Below are positions 9,177 through 17,911 of a DNA stretch of 64,000 nucleotides, piece after piece. The stretch covers positions 13,929-77,928 of the forward strand of contig CAZVYY010000018.1 of the NCBI GenBank assembly GCA_964630775.1. The letters run 5' to 3'. A program made the position numbers and the translations under genes. The DNA comes from Anaeroglomus sp964630775. GTDB lineage: Bacteria; Planctomycetota; Phycisphaerae; Sedimentisphaerales; Anaerohalosphaeraceae. The notes beneath the pieces were generated by a model that did no database searches, was not told the DNA's origin, and saw only the letters and a list, made by a program, of their open reading frames with translations. Numbering within the stretch: position 1 is the first letter of the stretch; the number at the start of each line of letters is the position of its first letter.

Positions 9177-9479
9177 AGGCTCATCCGCACATTGACTGTT
9201 CCTCAGGGGCGACGACGCCGGACTGAGGCGGTTTTGTTCAAGCCGACTGTTTCATCGGCAGCCCAAACGAAAAACCTGCAAAATAGAGATAAAACAGGAT
9301 ATTATCCTATTCCTCTGACCGGCGGTCAAGCAATTCTGTTTCATTTTGTATAAATCCCAGTCAAAATAGTGGCTCCGGATGACGGGGGCAAATTTTTTGC
9401 CTAAAATCAGGCCAAAAACAGCTTAAATACACTCCCGACAGCCAATATCCAATTCAATGAAATTTTTGCAAAAAATTGC

Positions 9480-9508
9480 TTGCCGGTTCGAAGTCTATTC
9501 TGTATAGT
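9480..9508 (+). promoter_or_regulatory. Sigma70-type promoter
   Basis: TTGCCG (9480-9485), a 17-base spacer and TATAGT (9503-9508). Transcription would start near 9514-9515, about 310 bases ahead of the HU-like gene. Confidence 0.6.
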
Positions 9509-9514
9509 GATTTG

Positions 9515-9823
9515 CGTCAGGTGTCGGAGATGTGATAAAGGCCATATAAAACGGGCTGGATTTGCTGCGATACCGGATGCGGGCAGTGCCCGAAGAGCAG
9601 CAGGTTATGTCAAACGGGATTTTTTAGAGCAGGCGAAAGCGGTTTTAAGCTGTTTTTAACCGTCGGAAATTAAGGAACACTCGTCTGGCTAAATAAAGAT
9701 ATTATATATATTTTATTTGCAGGTTTAGGTTTTAGCCCAAAAGGCTTGTGGCGGATACGCCTTCAATTTATCGCTATTGTTTATATTATTAATCTCAGGT
9801 TTATACTTCGTGAGGGTATCCGA
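9515..9823 (+). other. Long structured leader or small RNA ahead of the HU-like gene
   Basis: A stretch of about 310 bases without a convincing ORF lies between a good promoter and the HU-like gene. Stem TTGCTGC/GCAGCAG (9562-9568 with 9597-9603) encloses a second stem CGGGC/GCCCG (9580-9584 with 9588-9592). A further U-rich stem of CGGTT and AACCG is near 9640. It may be an independent small RNA or an attenuating leader. I do not recognise the SRP RNA core or a clear 6S fold. Confidence 0.35.
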
Positions 9824-10126
9824 ATGGCAACCATCACCAAAAAAGAGTTAATTGACCGGATCGCTGAAACCTCTCAGGCCAAGCGTGTGCTGGTCAAACG
9901 CATCATCCAGTCTTTCCTTGACGAAATCGTCGGGGAACTGGCTCAGGACAACCGACTCGAGTTCCGTGATTTCGGAATCTTCGAGACCCGCACACGTTCC
10001 AGCCGCGTGGCCCAAAACCCCAAAACGCTGGAACGGGTTCAAGTTCCATCCAAACGCAGCGTCAAGTTCAAAATGGGCCGGCTGATGAAAGAAAAACTCT
10101 GCCCGGACGAAACGGTTACGGAATAA
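9824..10126 (+). CDS. HU/IHF-family DNA-binding protein
   Basis: A 100-residue protein beginning MATITKKELIDRIAE, with the family's helical N-terminal half and the beta-arm segment RLEFRDFGIFETRTRSSRVA, then the NPKTLERVQVPSKRSVKFKMG end. HU/IHF proteins bend and compact DNA. I chose ATG 9824 because GTGAGGG lies about 8 bases upstream and it gives the normal family length; the in-frame ATG at 9746 would add 26 unrelated residues. It is followed after 68 bases by a cold-shock gene, a pairing of general nucleic-acid-binding proteins. Confidence 0.93.
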   Translation: MATITKKELIDRIAETSQAKRVLVKRIIQSFLDEIVGELAQDNRLEFRDFGIFETRTRSSRVAQNPKTLERVQVPSKRSVKFKMGRLMKEKLCPDETVTE

Positions 10127-10194
10127 TCAGGTATTTCACGCAATCATTGCGGATCAACTTTGTCTAAATTATGTCTTGTTTAGTGGAGAGGACC

Positions 10195-10401
10195 ATGGCT
10201 GAAGGTACGGTCAAATGGTATGATAAGAAGAAGGGGTATGGCTTTGTTCTCAATGAAAAGGGAGAGGACATTTTTGTTCATTACACCAGCTTCGCCGACC
10301 CGGCCATTCGCTGTCTCGACGAGGGAGAGCGAGTCTTATTTGATATTGTCAGCGGCGAAAAAGGCCCGCGTGCCCAAAACGTCAAGAAAATCAAACCCTG
10401 A
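10195..10401 (+). CDS. csp: Cold-shock-domain protein
   Basis: A 68-residue CspA-like OB fold with both RNA-binding motifs visible: KGYGFVLN (RNP1-like) and DIFVHYTSF (RNP2-like), opening AEGTVKWYDKKKGYGF. Such proteins bind single-stranded RNA/DNA and melt structure in mRNA. ATG 10195 follows the strong SD GGAGAGG; the ATG eight codons upstream lacks one. The stop codon lies inside the left half of a hairpin that probably terminates transcription. Confidence 0.96.
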   Translation: MAEGTVKWYDKKKGYGFVLNEKGEDIFVHYTSFADPAIRCLDEGERVLFDIVSGEKGPRAQNVKKIKP

Positions 10402-10417
10402 TTATTGGGTTTGATTT
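10388..10417 (+). terminator. Hairpin terminator overlapping the csp stop codon
   Basis: AAATCAAACCC pairs perfectly with GGGTTTGATTT across a 9-base loop, with only a short T stretch (part of the right arm) afterwards. The left arm contains the last csp codons. Confidence 0.6.
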
Positions 10418-10611
10418 CCACGTCTTGCGAGAAATCGCGGAAGATATTATAACCAGATTTTATTTCTATACCACCGATATCCACTTTAAACTTGAATTAA
10501 CACAGAATTCACAGTGATTGTGGTCATTTGTTCCTTGCTCAAATGCATCCTGTATGGTATGCTGACAGGTGGGTCGAATTCATCGACCGTTGCAGGATAT
10601 CGGAGCTTGGC

Positions 10612-11247
10612 ATGTTTTCAGCACAATCGAGCCAAATTCTGGATTCACAAGTGCTTGTTTTAAATAAGCACTATATGGCCTTCCGGGTCATCGGACTCCG
10701 CCGGGCATTGTCTCTGGTTGTCCGGGAGCTGGCGGAGATTGTGTCCTGTGACGACGGCACCTGGGAAAATTACGACTTCAATTCCTGGCGGGAATTATCC
10801 TCTTATCGACAGACCTTTGAAGCACACAAATACGATTGGGTTTCCGGGGTTAATTTCGATATTGCCGTGCCGCGGGTTATTCGATTACTGTTTTACGACA
10901 GGCTCCCTCGACAAACCGTTAAATTCAATCGCCGGAACATCTTTGCCCGTGACGGCAATCGATGCCAATATTGCGGCAGGAAATTCCCCACCAGCGAACT
11001 GTCGCTGGATCATGTGGTGCCGCGAACACTCGGCGGCGGCAATGCCTGGGATAATATCGTCTGTGCATGCACCAAATGCAACGCCCAAAAAGGCGGCCGG
11101 ACACCGGAGCAGGCCCACATGAAGCTGATTCAGAAGCCTGTCAAGCCCAAACGCAATCCGGTTCTCCATATTCATCTGAGCCACGACCGATATAAAAGCT
11201 GGAAGCAGTTCCTCGACCATGCGTACTGGTCTGTGGAACTGACCTGA
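10612..11247 (+). CDS. HNH endonuclease family protein
   Basis: A 211-residue protein. The N-terminal half (VLVLNKHYMAFRVIGLRRAL) is typical of a planctomycete/cyanobacterial HNH family annotated as McrA-like. The C-terminal HNH domain shows CQYCGRKF, LSLDHVVPRTLGGGNAWDNIV and CTKCNAQKGG, giving four zinc-binding Cys plus the DH and N of the metal-binding beta-beta-alpha fold. The chemistry is therefore metal-dependent DNA cleavage; the biological role is unknown, and no methylase or partner nuclease lies nearby. I prefer ATG 10612, preceded by CGGAG, over the upstream ATG at 10528, whose extra residues do not look family-like. Confidence 0.85.
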   Translation: MFSAQSSQILDSQVLVLNKHYMAFRVIGLRRALSLVVRELAEIVSCDDGTWENYDFNSWRELSSYRQTFEAHKYDWVSGVNFDIAVPRVIRLLFYDRLPRQTVKFNRRNIFARDGNRCQYCGRKFPTSELSLDHVVPRTLGGGNAWDNIVCACTKCNAQKGGRTPEQAHMKLIQKPVKPKRNPVLHIHLSHDRYKSWKQFLDHAYWSVELT

Positions 11248-11267
11248 TTACGCCCTGCCGATTCCGG

Positions 11268-14200
11268 CTACCGAATTCGCAGATTGCCCCTCGCTTTTAA
11301 ATTCAACCCATTATCGACCGGCATTCCGGAACTGGCAATCTTAATCATATTGGCTATCACATCAATTTTTCCGTTCGGGTCGAGCTGGATGAGGGTATTG
11401 ACATCCTGGGTCATATTGCTGCCGATCGTCCTGAGGTTTCCGCCTGCACCGATGGTGTAAGTGGTATCGACTACCCAGCCCCAACTGTCAATCTGGCATA
11501 ACTGCAATTCCACATTGCCGCTGTTGATGCGCAGGCCTTTTTCGCTGCCGCCCCAGCAGCAGGTACCGAACATCCGGAAGGTGTCGGCTGCGGACAGATT
11601 GGTTTCAAGATAGCTGCCGTTGGCATAATCGACAGTGACAATCTGCGAATTAATCATATCGAGTCCGTCGTCGCCGATATCATCCACGCGAATTGATGTC
11701 GTGCATTGATCGATTCCCAGACCAAGGCAGTATCCGGAAGGGCCATGGCCGTTTTCAGTCACCAGATTGGCGCCTCGCCAGCCGCCAAATACGAAATTCT
11801 GGTGCAGAACCTGACCGCTGACATGCCCAATCAGATAGGGAATGGCCTGTCGCCAGGCGATGTTATAGACTCCGCCAATATCTCCGCTGGATGGGATGCT
11901 TTTGTACTGAGAACGCTGGAAGACATAGGCCGAGGGATTGAACTGACAGTTTTGAACGCGTCCATTCTGTGAACCGCCGCCGACATGGACGCCGGTTTTC
12001 ATCGCGGTAGCGAGGATGCAATCAACATAATGGCGGTCACATTTATAAGTCGCCAGGTCCAGCAATTGCCAGGGAATGGTGGAGGCGATACTGATGACGT
12101 ACACATCTTCGCCTAAACCCCGAATCATAAATGGATAGGGGGTCATACCGTAATTAACGGTATCATTGAAATCGTAAATCTGGCCGGCGTGGTGAATCGT
12201 CAGGCCGCGGATTCCGGCATGCGGCTGGATTTGAATAAACGGCGTGCCGTTCTCATCATTCCTGCCATAATAGGTATTGAGTACGCTGCCGCGGGCACTG
12301 GGGCTAAAGGCCAGGTCATGGATGCCTCGCAGTTCCACCCCAGTCGGCACCACCAGCGTCCCATTCAGACGATAATCGCCGCCCGGAACAAATACGATAC
12401 CGCCGCCGTTGGCACCGGCATCATTCAGAGCCGCCTGAAACGCCGGCGTGGCATCCGAGGATTGATCTGCCGCTGCGTTGTAGGGAGACTCTGTCACCAC
12501 AAACAGGTCGCGTTTGGCAGCGGTATGAGCCTGTGCGGGCTTTTTAAAATCATACGCCGGCAAGGGAGTCACCGCCACCGGGGTATGGTCTATCAAAACC
12601 GGATACGCGGTATTGTCGGCAATCTGGGCCGTTCGGGCAAAACGATTACCTTGCAGTGTTACCCCCCGGACAGAGGCATTGACGGTGACATGTGTCCCGG
12701 CGGCATCGGCAAAATCAGAATTGACGATGGACAGGTATCCGCCATCGGCCCTGACTTCGCCTTCCCTGAACGTGCAGCCAATAGCCTGAATCTTGGCGGA
12801 GCCGGTGTTGTACAAGGCGTAGTTCAATGCATTGATCTGACAGGTATGCAGCAGCGCCTGTCCATTGGCAGAGGCAGTAAAATGCAGGCCCGTTTGTGCC
12901 TGGTCAATGTTGAATCGCGTGAACATAAAGCCCACCGAAGCGATCCCCTCGACATAAACACCGGTACGACAGTGTTTCAGGTCAAATGCATAACACTGGC
13001 CATTGGGGACGCTGCCGGTGTCGTCTTCATTGCGTGACGGATGCAGCAGCAGGCCCTGATAATAGCCTTCGACGGTGACATACGCGGCATAGGACCAGTC
13101 GATACGTCCCAGGACGATTCCTGTGGCGTTACCATAGAGCCACTGAGCGTGCCGGTTGTCGGTCGGGGCATTGGGAAGGCCTGAATTTTTCCAATACTCC
13201 GGCGAAAAATGGACTGTCTCAATGCGGCCCACATCCGCCAGGCAGTCAAATTCGATGCCGGTCTTCAGGGGTGTGCCGTAAATATGACGCAGGAAGGGGC
13301 TGGCGGTAATGTGTCGATTTTCGTAGTTGCTGAAACCAATATAGGCATTGACAAAGGTGACATTCTCGACGGTATGATTGCTGCCGTCCACGCGGCGGAT
13401 GGCCGGCGGATACGGCTGGATATTGTCGGCGGTCTGTTCGGGATACCAGAGGGTCAGCCCTTTGACGCCGGCACAATTGCTCAGGCCAATAAACGGGACT
13501 CCTTCGTCATCGTTTTGTCCGCGACCTGCGTAGGCCATCAGGATCGTCCCTGTAACGGGGTCGGCGGGGTTCGGAATCTGCCAGTCACCGCGAAGGATGA
13601 CGCGCGAGGGGACGGTCAGATTGCCGCTGACTTTGTATCTGCCGGACGGCAAAAACAGGGTTCCACCGCCGCTATTGCTCAACGCCACCATCGCGTTTTG
13701 AATCGCTTCGGTCACGTCGGTCTGGCCATCACCCACGATTCCCCAATTACTGGCATAATACGGCGTAACAATCCAGTCATCGGTCGGGAATTCCGTCTGC
13801 GCGATATGCCAATCGGTCACCATTCCACTCAGCCAGTTGGCAGCCAGCACGTTAAAATCCCCGAGATCGACCCTGCATAACGTATCGAGATTGGCGATGC
13901 CGGCACAGTCATAGTCCAGCCAGCTATCGGCCAAAATCGCCAGGTCGGCGATGTCCACACCGAAATCTTTATTGATATCACCCGCTACCGGGGGCAACGC
14001 GGTCAGGGTTGTTTTTCCGGGAGTGGTAATATTGTAATCATAGACTACTTTGCCCTTGCCGCCGTAGGCGGTAATTCTTTTATCCGCAATCATAACCAGA
14101 ACGCTGCCGGTTTTATCGCCGGAAATCCGGACGGTTCCTTCCGCGATATCCACATTGGAACCAGTGCCGATAGATTGACTGTCATGCCAGCCGTTGAGAT

Positions 14201-14741
14201 TCAGCAGGCCGGCATTGACTTTGACATAGCCTATTCCTGTCGAATTCCAGCCGGCACCAAACATTCCATTAACGTTAACCGCCCCCCCATTGATAATCAA
14301 TGTACCCACAGCAGGAGAAACCAGCCCAACCCAGAGATGATCCGGGCATGTCAGTACTCCGCCGGCCTCGACAATCATCACCGCATTCCGGTTATAGCCA
14401 ACGCCGGTCCAGTTGGTGCCGCCGGAGGGAATGCTGCCCGCAGTCAGATTACCGCCATTGACAATACGCACCACGCCGCCGGGGCCGTTGTCCCCCTGCA
14501 CGACCTGGGATACGGTGATGGTTGAATTAATCAGGCATTCCCTGGCACCATTGACATTGAATACACACTTGTAGTCCCCCTGCGGCCCGCCATTGGGGAT
14601 AGTACCGGTCCAGTTAGCCTTTTCAGTCCAGCGGCCTGTGCCGGAGGGATTGGCCGCGGGATTCCAAGTCGTGGTTGTTGCCGCCTGCAGTAACGCCGCC
14701 CCTGCCCACAGAATAATATATGTCATTACAGTCTTATTCAT
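11268..14741 (-). CDS. Very large secreted protein with two pectate-lyase-like beta-helix domains
   Basis: A 1157-residue exported protein. Signal peptide MNKTVMTYIILWAGAALLQA is followed by a repetitive beta region (about 25-235, patterns VLTCPDHLWVGL and LIINGGAVNVNG). A dockerin-like module follows (GDINKDFGVDIADLAILADSWL and a second half VDLGDFNVLAANWL, about 255-305). Two copies of a pectate-lyase superfamily fold come next: the first opens NWGIVGDGQTDVTEAIQNAM with GGGTLFLPSGRY, the second SPYNAAADQSSDATPAFQAAL with GGGIVFVPGGDY. This start pattern is shared with GH55/RHGA-epimerase-type beta-helices, so it may be a polysaccharide lyase or glucanase; catalytic residues cannot be assigned by eye. 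The SD is GGGGGAT. It faces the HNH gene with 20 bases between stops. Confidence 0.85.
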   Translation of the reverse strand: MNKTVMTYIILWAGAALLQAATTTTWNPAANPSGTGRWTEKANWTGTIPNGGPQGDYKCVFNVNGARECLINSTITVSQVVQGDNGPGGVVRIVNGGNLTAGSIPSGGTNWTGVGYNRNAVMIVEAGGVLTCPDHLWVGLVSPAVGTLIINGGAVNVNGMFGAGWNSTGIGYVKVNAGLLNLNGWHDSQSIGTGSNVDIAEGTVRISGDKTGSVLVMIADKRITAYGGKGKVVYDYNITTPGKTTLTALPPVAGDINKDFGVDIADLAILADSWLDYDCAGIANLDTLCRVDLGDFNVLAANWLSGMVTDWHIAQTEFPTDDWIVTPYYASNWGIVGDGQTDVTEAIQNAMVALSNSGGGTLFLPSGRYKVSGNLTVPSRVILRGDWQIPNPADPVTGTILMAYAGRGQNDDEGVPFIGLSNCAGVKGLTLWYPEQTADNIQPYPPAIRRVDGSNHTVENVTFVNAYIGFSNYENRHITASPFLRHIYGTPLKTGIEFDCLADVGRIETVHFSPEYWKNSGLPNAPTDNRHAQWLYGNATGIVLGRIDWSYAAYVTVEGYYQGLLLHPSRNEDDTGSVPNGQCYAFDLKHCRTGVYVEGIASVGFMFTRFNIDQAQTGLHFTASANGQALLHTCQINALNYALYNTGSAKIQAIGCTFREGEVRADGGYLSIVNSDFADAAGTHVTVNASVRGVTLQGNRFARTAQIADNTAYPVLIDHTPVAVTPLPAYDFKKPAQAHTAAKRDLFVVTESPYNAAADQSSDATPAFQAALNDAGANGGGIVFVPGGDYRLNGTLVVPTGVELRGIHDLAFSPSARGSVLNTYYGRNDENGTPFIQIQPHAGIRGLTIHHAGQIYDFNDTVNYGMTPYPFMIRGLGEDVYVISIASTIPWQLLDLATYKCDRHYVDCILATAMKTGVHVGGGSQNGRVQNCQFNPSAYVFQRSQYKSIPSSGDIGGVYNIAWRQAIPYLIGHVSGQVLHQNFVFGGWRGANLVTENGHGPSGYCLGLGIDQCTTSIRVDDIGDDGLDMINSQIVTVDYANGSYLETNLSAADTFRMFGTCCWGGSEKGLRINSGNVELQLCQIDSWGWVVDTTYTIGAGGNLRTIGSNMTQDVNTLIQLDPNGKIDVIANMIKIASSGMPVDNGLNLKARGNLRIR

Positions 14742-14943
14742 AATTTCAAATCCCCCGCTTCGTATTCGTATTAAAATATTATATCCGAAGTGAGCTTTTT
14801 TCCTGTCGTGATTTTGGCTTTATTATTTATGAATCGGCCAAATCTCAGGGGCACCTGAAGCCAATATACCCCCGCAGCGCCTGTTTAGAATAATTCACGG
14901 ATCCCCCTCTTTAATCGTTTACATACGAATCGGAATAAACAAT

Positions 14944-14966
14944 GCCCGGTGTCATACTTTCCGGGC
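14944..14966 (-). other. Small hairpin in the 375-base gap 14742-15116
   Basis: GCCCGG and CCGGGC pair across 11 bases. Apart from this and the larger hairpin at 15050-15086 I see no gene or other signal in the gap. Confidence 0.35.
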
Positions 14967-15049
14967 ACTCCATCCCTGTTTGCATATCGTTTGCTGCTGT
15001 GTTCTGTTGAGTTACATGGTCATCCTGTCACAATTTCGTACAATCCAAG

Positions 15050-15086
15050 ATATCCGCTGCGCCATGGGTACCGGCGCAGCGGATAT
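15050..15086 (-). terminator. Strong hairpin after the CBM6-like protein gene
   Basis: ATATCCGCTGCGCC pairs perfectly with GGCGCAGCGGATAT (14 bp) around a 9-base loop, 31 bases beyond the stop codon at 15117. The T-tract is poor, so this may be an mRNA 3'-end stabiliser as much as a terminator. Confidence 0.55.
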
Positions 15087-15116
15087 GGATTTCATGCTGC
15101 ATGGACTTTCCTGCCC

Positions 15117-17171
15117 TTATTGTTTGAGCAGTGTAAACCAGTCGAGATTGGCTTCATTGGTCCAGGTAATTCGAACCGTATAGGTTCCGGCTGCCGGGAA
15201 CGACAATGCGCCCTTCTGTATGGAGATACCGTAGTTGCCCCACCCGCCGAAACTGGGCAGAGGCCCCACCGAACCATACAGGCTGGCAGTGGTTCCATCC
15301 CCGAAATTCAGGACGGTCGTGGTTTGCGGGGTGCAAATACTGTACACCACATCATACACACCGGCCGCGGGGACTGTTATCTGATATTCCGCCCATGTGC
15401 CATTTCCGGTCCAGCCCAGAGCCTTGCCGCCGCCGGTGGCTCCGCCTTCATTGACAATTCGGACACCGTTTTCGTCGGTCACCGGGGCATTGGAGACTGC
15501 ATCCGGATCGACGGATTCGGCTTCAATCCGGCTGTCAAAGGCACTCTGAGGGATATACAGAACATCTCTGGGCCGGGTTTCCTGAGCCTTCATCGTGGTG
15601 TCATCCAGCCACTCTCTCGCAAAGACGGCAAAGTCCGCCACATCAACATCGCAATCGCCGTCACGGTCATAATAATTAGCCGCCCAGCCGCTGGGTGAAT
15701 CCTTCTTGGCCTGGCATGCATCGGCATACACATTGACTTCAATCAGTTTTTCGATTGTTGTCATGCCATCGGTAATGGTCAGTTTCACTTTGTAAATACC
15801 CGGCTTGTCGGTCGTCAGGGTAGCGGTCGGATTCTGCAAATTGGTCGTGGTATTGGTTAATACGGCATTGGCACCCGCCGGGAAATTCATGTCATCGGTC
15901 AGCAGAGCAAAGTTCACTCCGGTCAGCGGGGTACCGAAAATGGCAACCGTTCCGGATATCGCTGCCGGCAGCAGATCCATGGTGGTGATAACACTGTCGG
16001 CACCGCTCAGTTCCGGAGCTCTGTAAGAAACCACTTCAAACCAGAACTGGTCGCCCTCATGGAAGGAACCCGGGCCATTGGTGGTATCCACCTGCCAGAA
16101 ATATTTGCCGGGAGTGGTGATTTTGATCACTTTTGAAGAACGGGCCTGTCCGGTCACATCCATCGCAGAAACCACCTTGGTATAATTCGGACTGAGCTTA
16201 TTAGGCTCGGTGCCAACCCAGAGGTCAACCGAAATCGCATCGCCGGGCATGTTTGGATCCCAGTTGTTCCATGCAAATTCAATATCCCCTGCCACCAGGA
16301 TATCGTTAAAGTAAGGAGCAGGCTGCTGGGGATGAATCGCAGTGACCAGCGTCCGGCTGCCGTTCCACTTGAGAACCACGTTGTTAATCACATCATTCTG
16401 ACGATCCGTGCCGGGATTGTCAATATTGACTTTCTTGTCAAACTTGGCTTCTCTGAAACCCGTGATTCGACCCTGCTGTGCCATCAGGTCCACCGCAGCC
16501 CCGTCGTTCCAGCCGGGAGAAATACGATATCCCTGGATGCTCAGGGTGCCGCGACTGATGTCAATAAACGACGGCGTATTGGGGTGAACAGAACCTGTAG
16601 TCCAGTTGTTGACGGTCACAAGACCATCATAAATAAAGGTTCGTCCAACGCCGGTTGTGCCGTCCCAGCCATGTCCCATCTGGGCGCCGCCGCCGATACC
16701 GACATTCAACTGGCCGCCATTTCGGATGATGACGGTACCGCGACCCTGGTTGCCAATCCACATGTGGCCGCCGCCATAAGTATTGAACTGGCCGCCATCT
16801 ATTTCAAGAACACCCACCTGGTTGCCCCAGGCGCCGATACCCTGCCAGTTCCCTGAAAGATTTGTATTCAGGATTCCTTTGACAATCAGATGGCCATTAT
16901 TGCTCTGATCGCTGCCTTCGCCCAGTTTAAGCTGGTTGATTTGCCATGTGCCTCTGTCCAGCAGGCAAGGAGCGCTATTGGCAGTTGCCATCCAAACGAC
17001 CTGGTCTGCGGCATTCGGAGCGATACCCGTTGACCAGTTGACACCTTCCGACCATAATTCAGAAGCTCCGGGAACCCGGTTAGGATCCGCCGGGGGTTGC
17101 CAGTGAGCATCAATCGCCTGGACAGACACGGCTAAACAACACAACAATAAAAGCATTCCAATTTTTTTCAT
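15117..17171 (-). CDS. Secreted beta-rich protein with PKD-like, dockerin-like and CBM6-like regions
   Basis: A 684-residue exported protein. Signal peptide MKKIGMLLLLCCLAVSVQA is followed by repetitive beta strands (about 90-240, e.g. VLEIDGGQFNTYGGG and VIIRNGGQLNVG) like those of other secreted proteins in this window. An Ig/PKD-like segment (about 440-500, TLTTDKPGIYKVKLTITDG) and an Asp-rich dockerin-like repeat (DGDCDVDVADFAVFAREWL) come next. A C-terminal carbohydrate-binding module resembles CBM6 (IEAESVD at its start, WAEYQITVPAAGVYDV, DWFTLL at the end). It probably attaches to or displays on polysaccharide; no catalytic domain is obvious. ATG 17171 has AAGGGTGG upstream. An in-frame ATG at 17231 has a stronger SD (AGGAG) but would add 20 residues in front of the signal peptide. 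Confidence 0.82.
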   Translation of the reverse strand: MKKIGMLLLLCCLAVSVQAIDAHWQPPADPNRVPGASELWSEGVNWSTGIAPNAADQVVWMATANSAPCLLDRGTWQINQLKLGEGSDQSNNGHLIVKGILNTNLSGNWQGIGAWGNQVGVLEIDGGQFNTYGGGHMWIGNQGRGTVIIRNGGQLNVGIGGGAQMGHGWDGTTGVGRTFIYDGLVTVNNWTTGSVHPNTPSFIDISRGTLSIQGYRISPGWNDGAAVDLMAQQGRITGFREAKFDKKVNIDNPGTDRQNDVINNVVLKWNGSRTLVTAIHPQQPAPYFNDILVAGDIEFAWNNWDPNMPGDAISVDLWVGTEPNKLSPNYTKVVSAMDVTGQARSSKVIKITTPGKYFWQVDTTNGPGSFHEGDQFWFEVVSYRAPELSGADSVITTMDLLPAAISGTVAIFGTPLTGVNFALLTDDMNFPAGANAVLTNTTTNLQNPTATLTTDKPGIYKVKLTITDGMTTIEKLIEVNVYADACQAKKDSPSGWAANYYDRDGDCDVDVADFAVFAREWLDDTTMKAQETRPRDVLYIPQSAFDSRIEAESVDPDAVSNAPVTDENGVRIVNEGGATGGGKALGWTGNGTWAEYQITVPAAGVYDVVYSICTPQTTTVLNFGDGTTASLYGSVGPLPSFGGWGNYGISIQKGALSFPAAGTYTVRITWTNEANLDWFTLLKQ

Positions 17172-17448
17172 ACTTACCACCCTTTCAATAAAGTCCCATG
17201 TTTTACACTGTTTGTGTCCCTTGTTTTTCATCACATTGTTCTCCTGAACCTGTTCATGGATAATTGATAGAACGACCGCGTACACTGCGGTATCCTGCAA
17301 GCCGGGAATTATTTTCATGCGCTGCAAGCAGAAAAAAGATATGCGTATCAGACTCAACCCCCTGCCCTGCAAGGCCGGCCAGATATTTCTTCGAAAATTC
17401 CATCCTGTTTTGACTAATCCCGCCACGACAAACCTCCATAATACGCAT

Positions 17449-17477
17449 AGTCTAATGACTGTATCGAATTTTGTCAA
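17449..17477 (-). promoter_or_regulatory. Sigma70-type promoter for the CBM6-like protein gene
   Basis: Minus-strand TTGACA (17477-17472), a 17-base spacer and TAGACT (17454-17449). It gives a 5' leader of about 270 bases before ATG 17171. The rest of the 740-base gap 17172-17911 holds no gene that I can support. Confidence 0.6.
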
Positions 17478-17911
17478 TACTTTTATTACATATAAAATCA
17501 TTTTTTGTTATACTTTGTATTTACATTCCAAGCATGCGTTGCATCCCATACCCACCGATTAAAACGGCTCTATGTTCTTATTAATAAATACTTTACATTC
17601 TATTTAAAAAACACAGACATGGTCTTCAATAGATACGCAACGGCCTGTTTTATTTGTGTTTTGCCATTGACAAAGTATTTTTTTTCGGCCTGATTTAATT
17701 TTCGAAATGAAATAAAGGTCAGATAATTGTGTAAAACAGGGCTGGATTCTTAAAATATGTCAATACTTATAATTGATAAAATCGGCAGAGTTGATACAAT
17801 AGGTCGTAAATGTTATATACAAAGTGATTACAAGTGCAGAAGAAATTGGAATCAAAACCTTAATGAAAAGGCAAGAAGGCATCATGTGCTTTCTTTGGGA
17901 GCAACCCCTGT

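Noticed and set aside
8193..9353. 386-codon plus-strand ORF
   Set aside because: Antisense shadow of the signal peptidase gene.
9480..9700. SRP (4.5S) or 6S RNA
   Set aside because: The SRP tetraloop core is absent and the stems do not build the long 6S hairpin with a central bubble convincingly; kept only as an unnamed leader.
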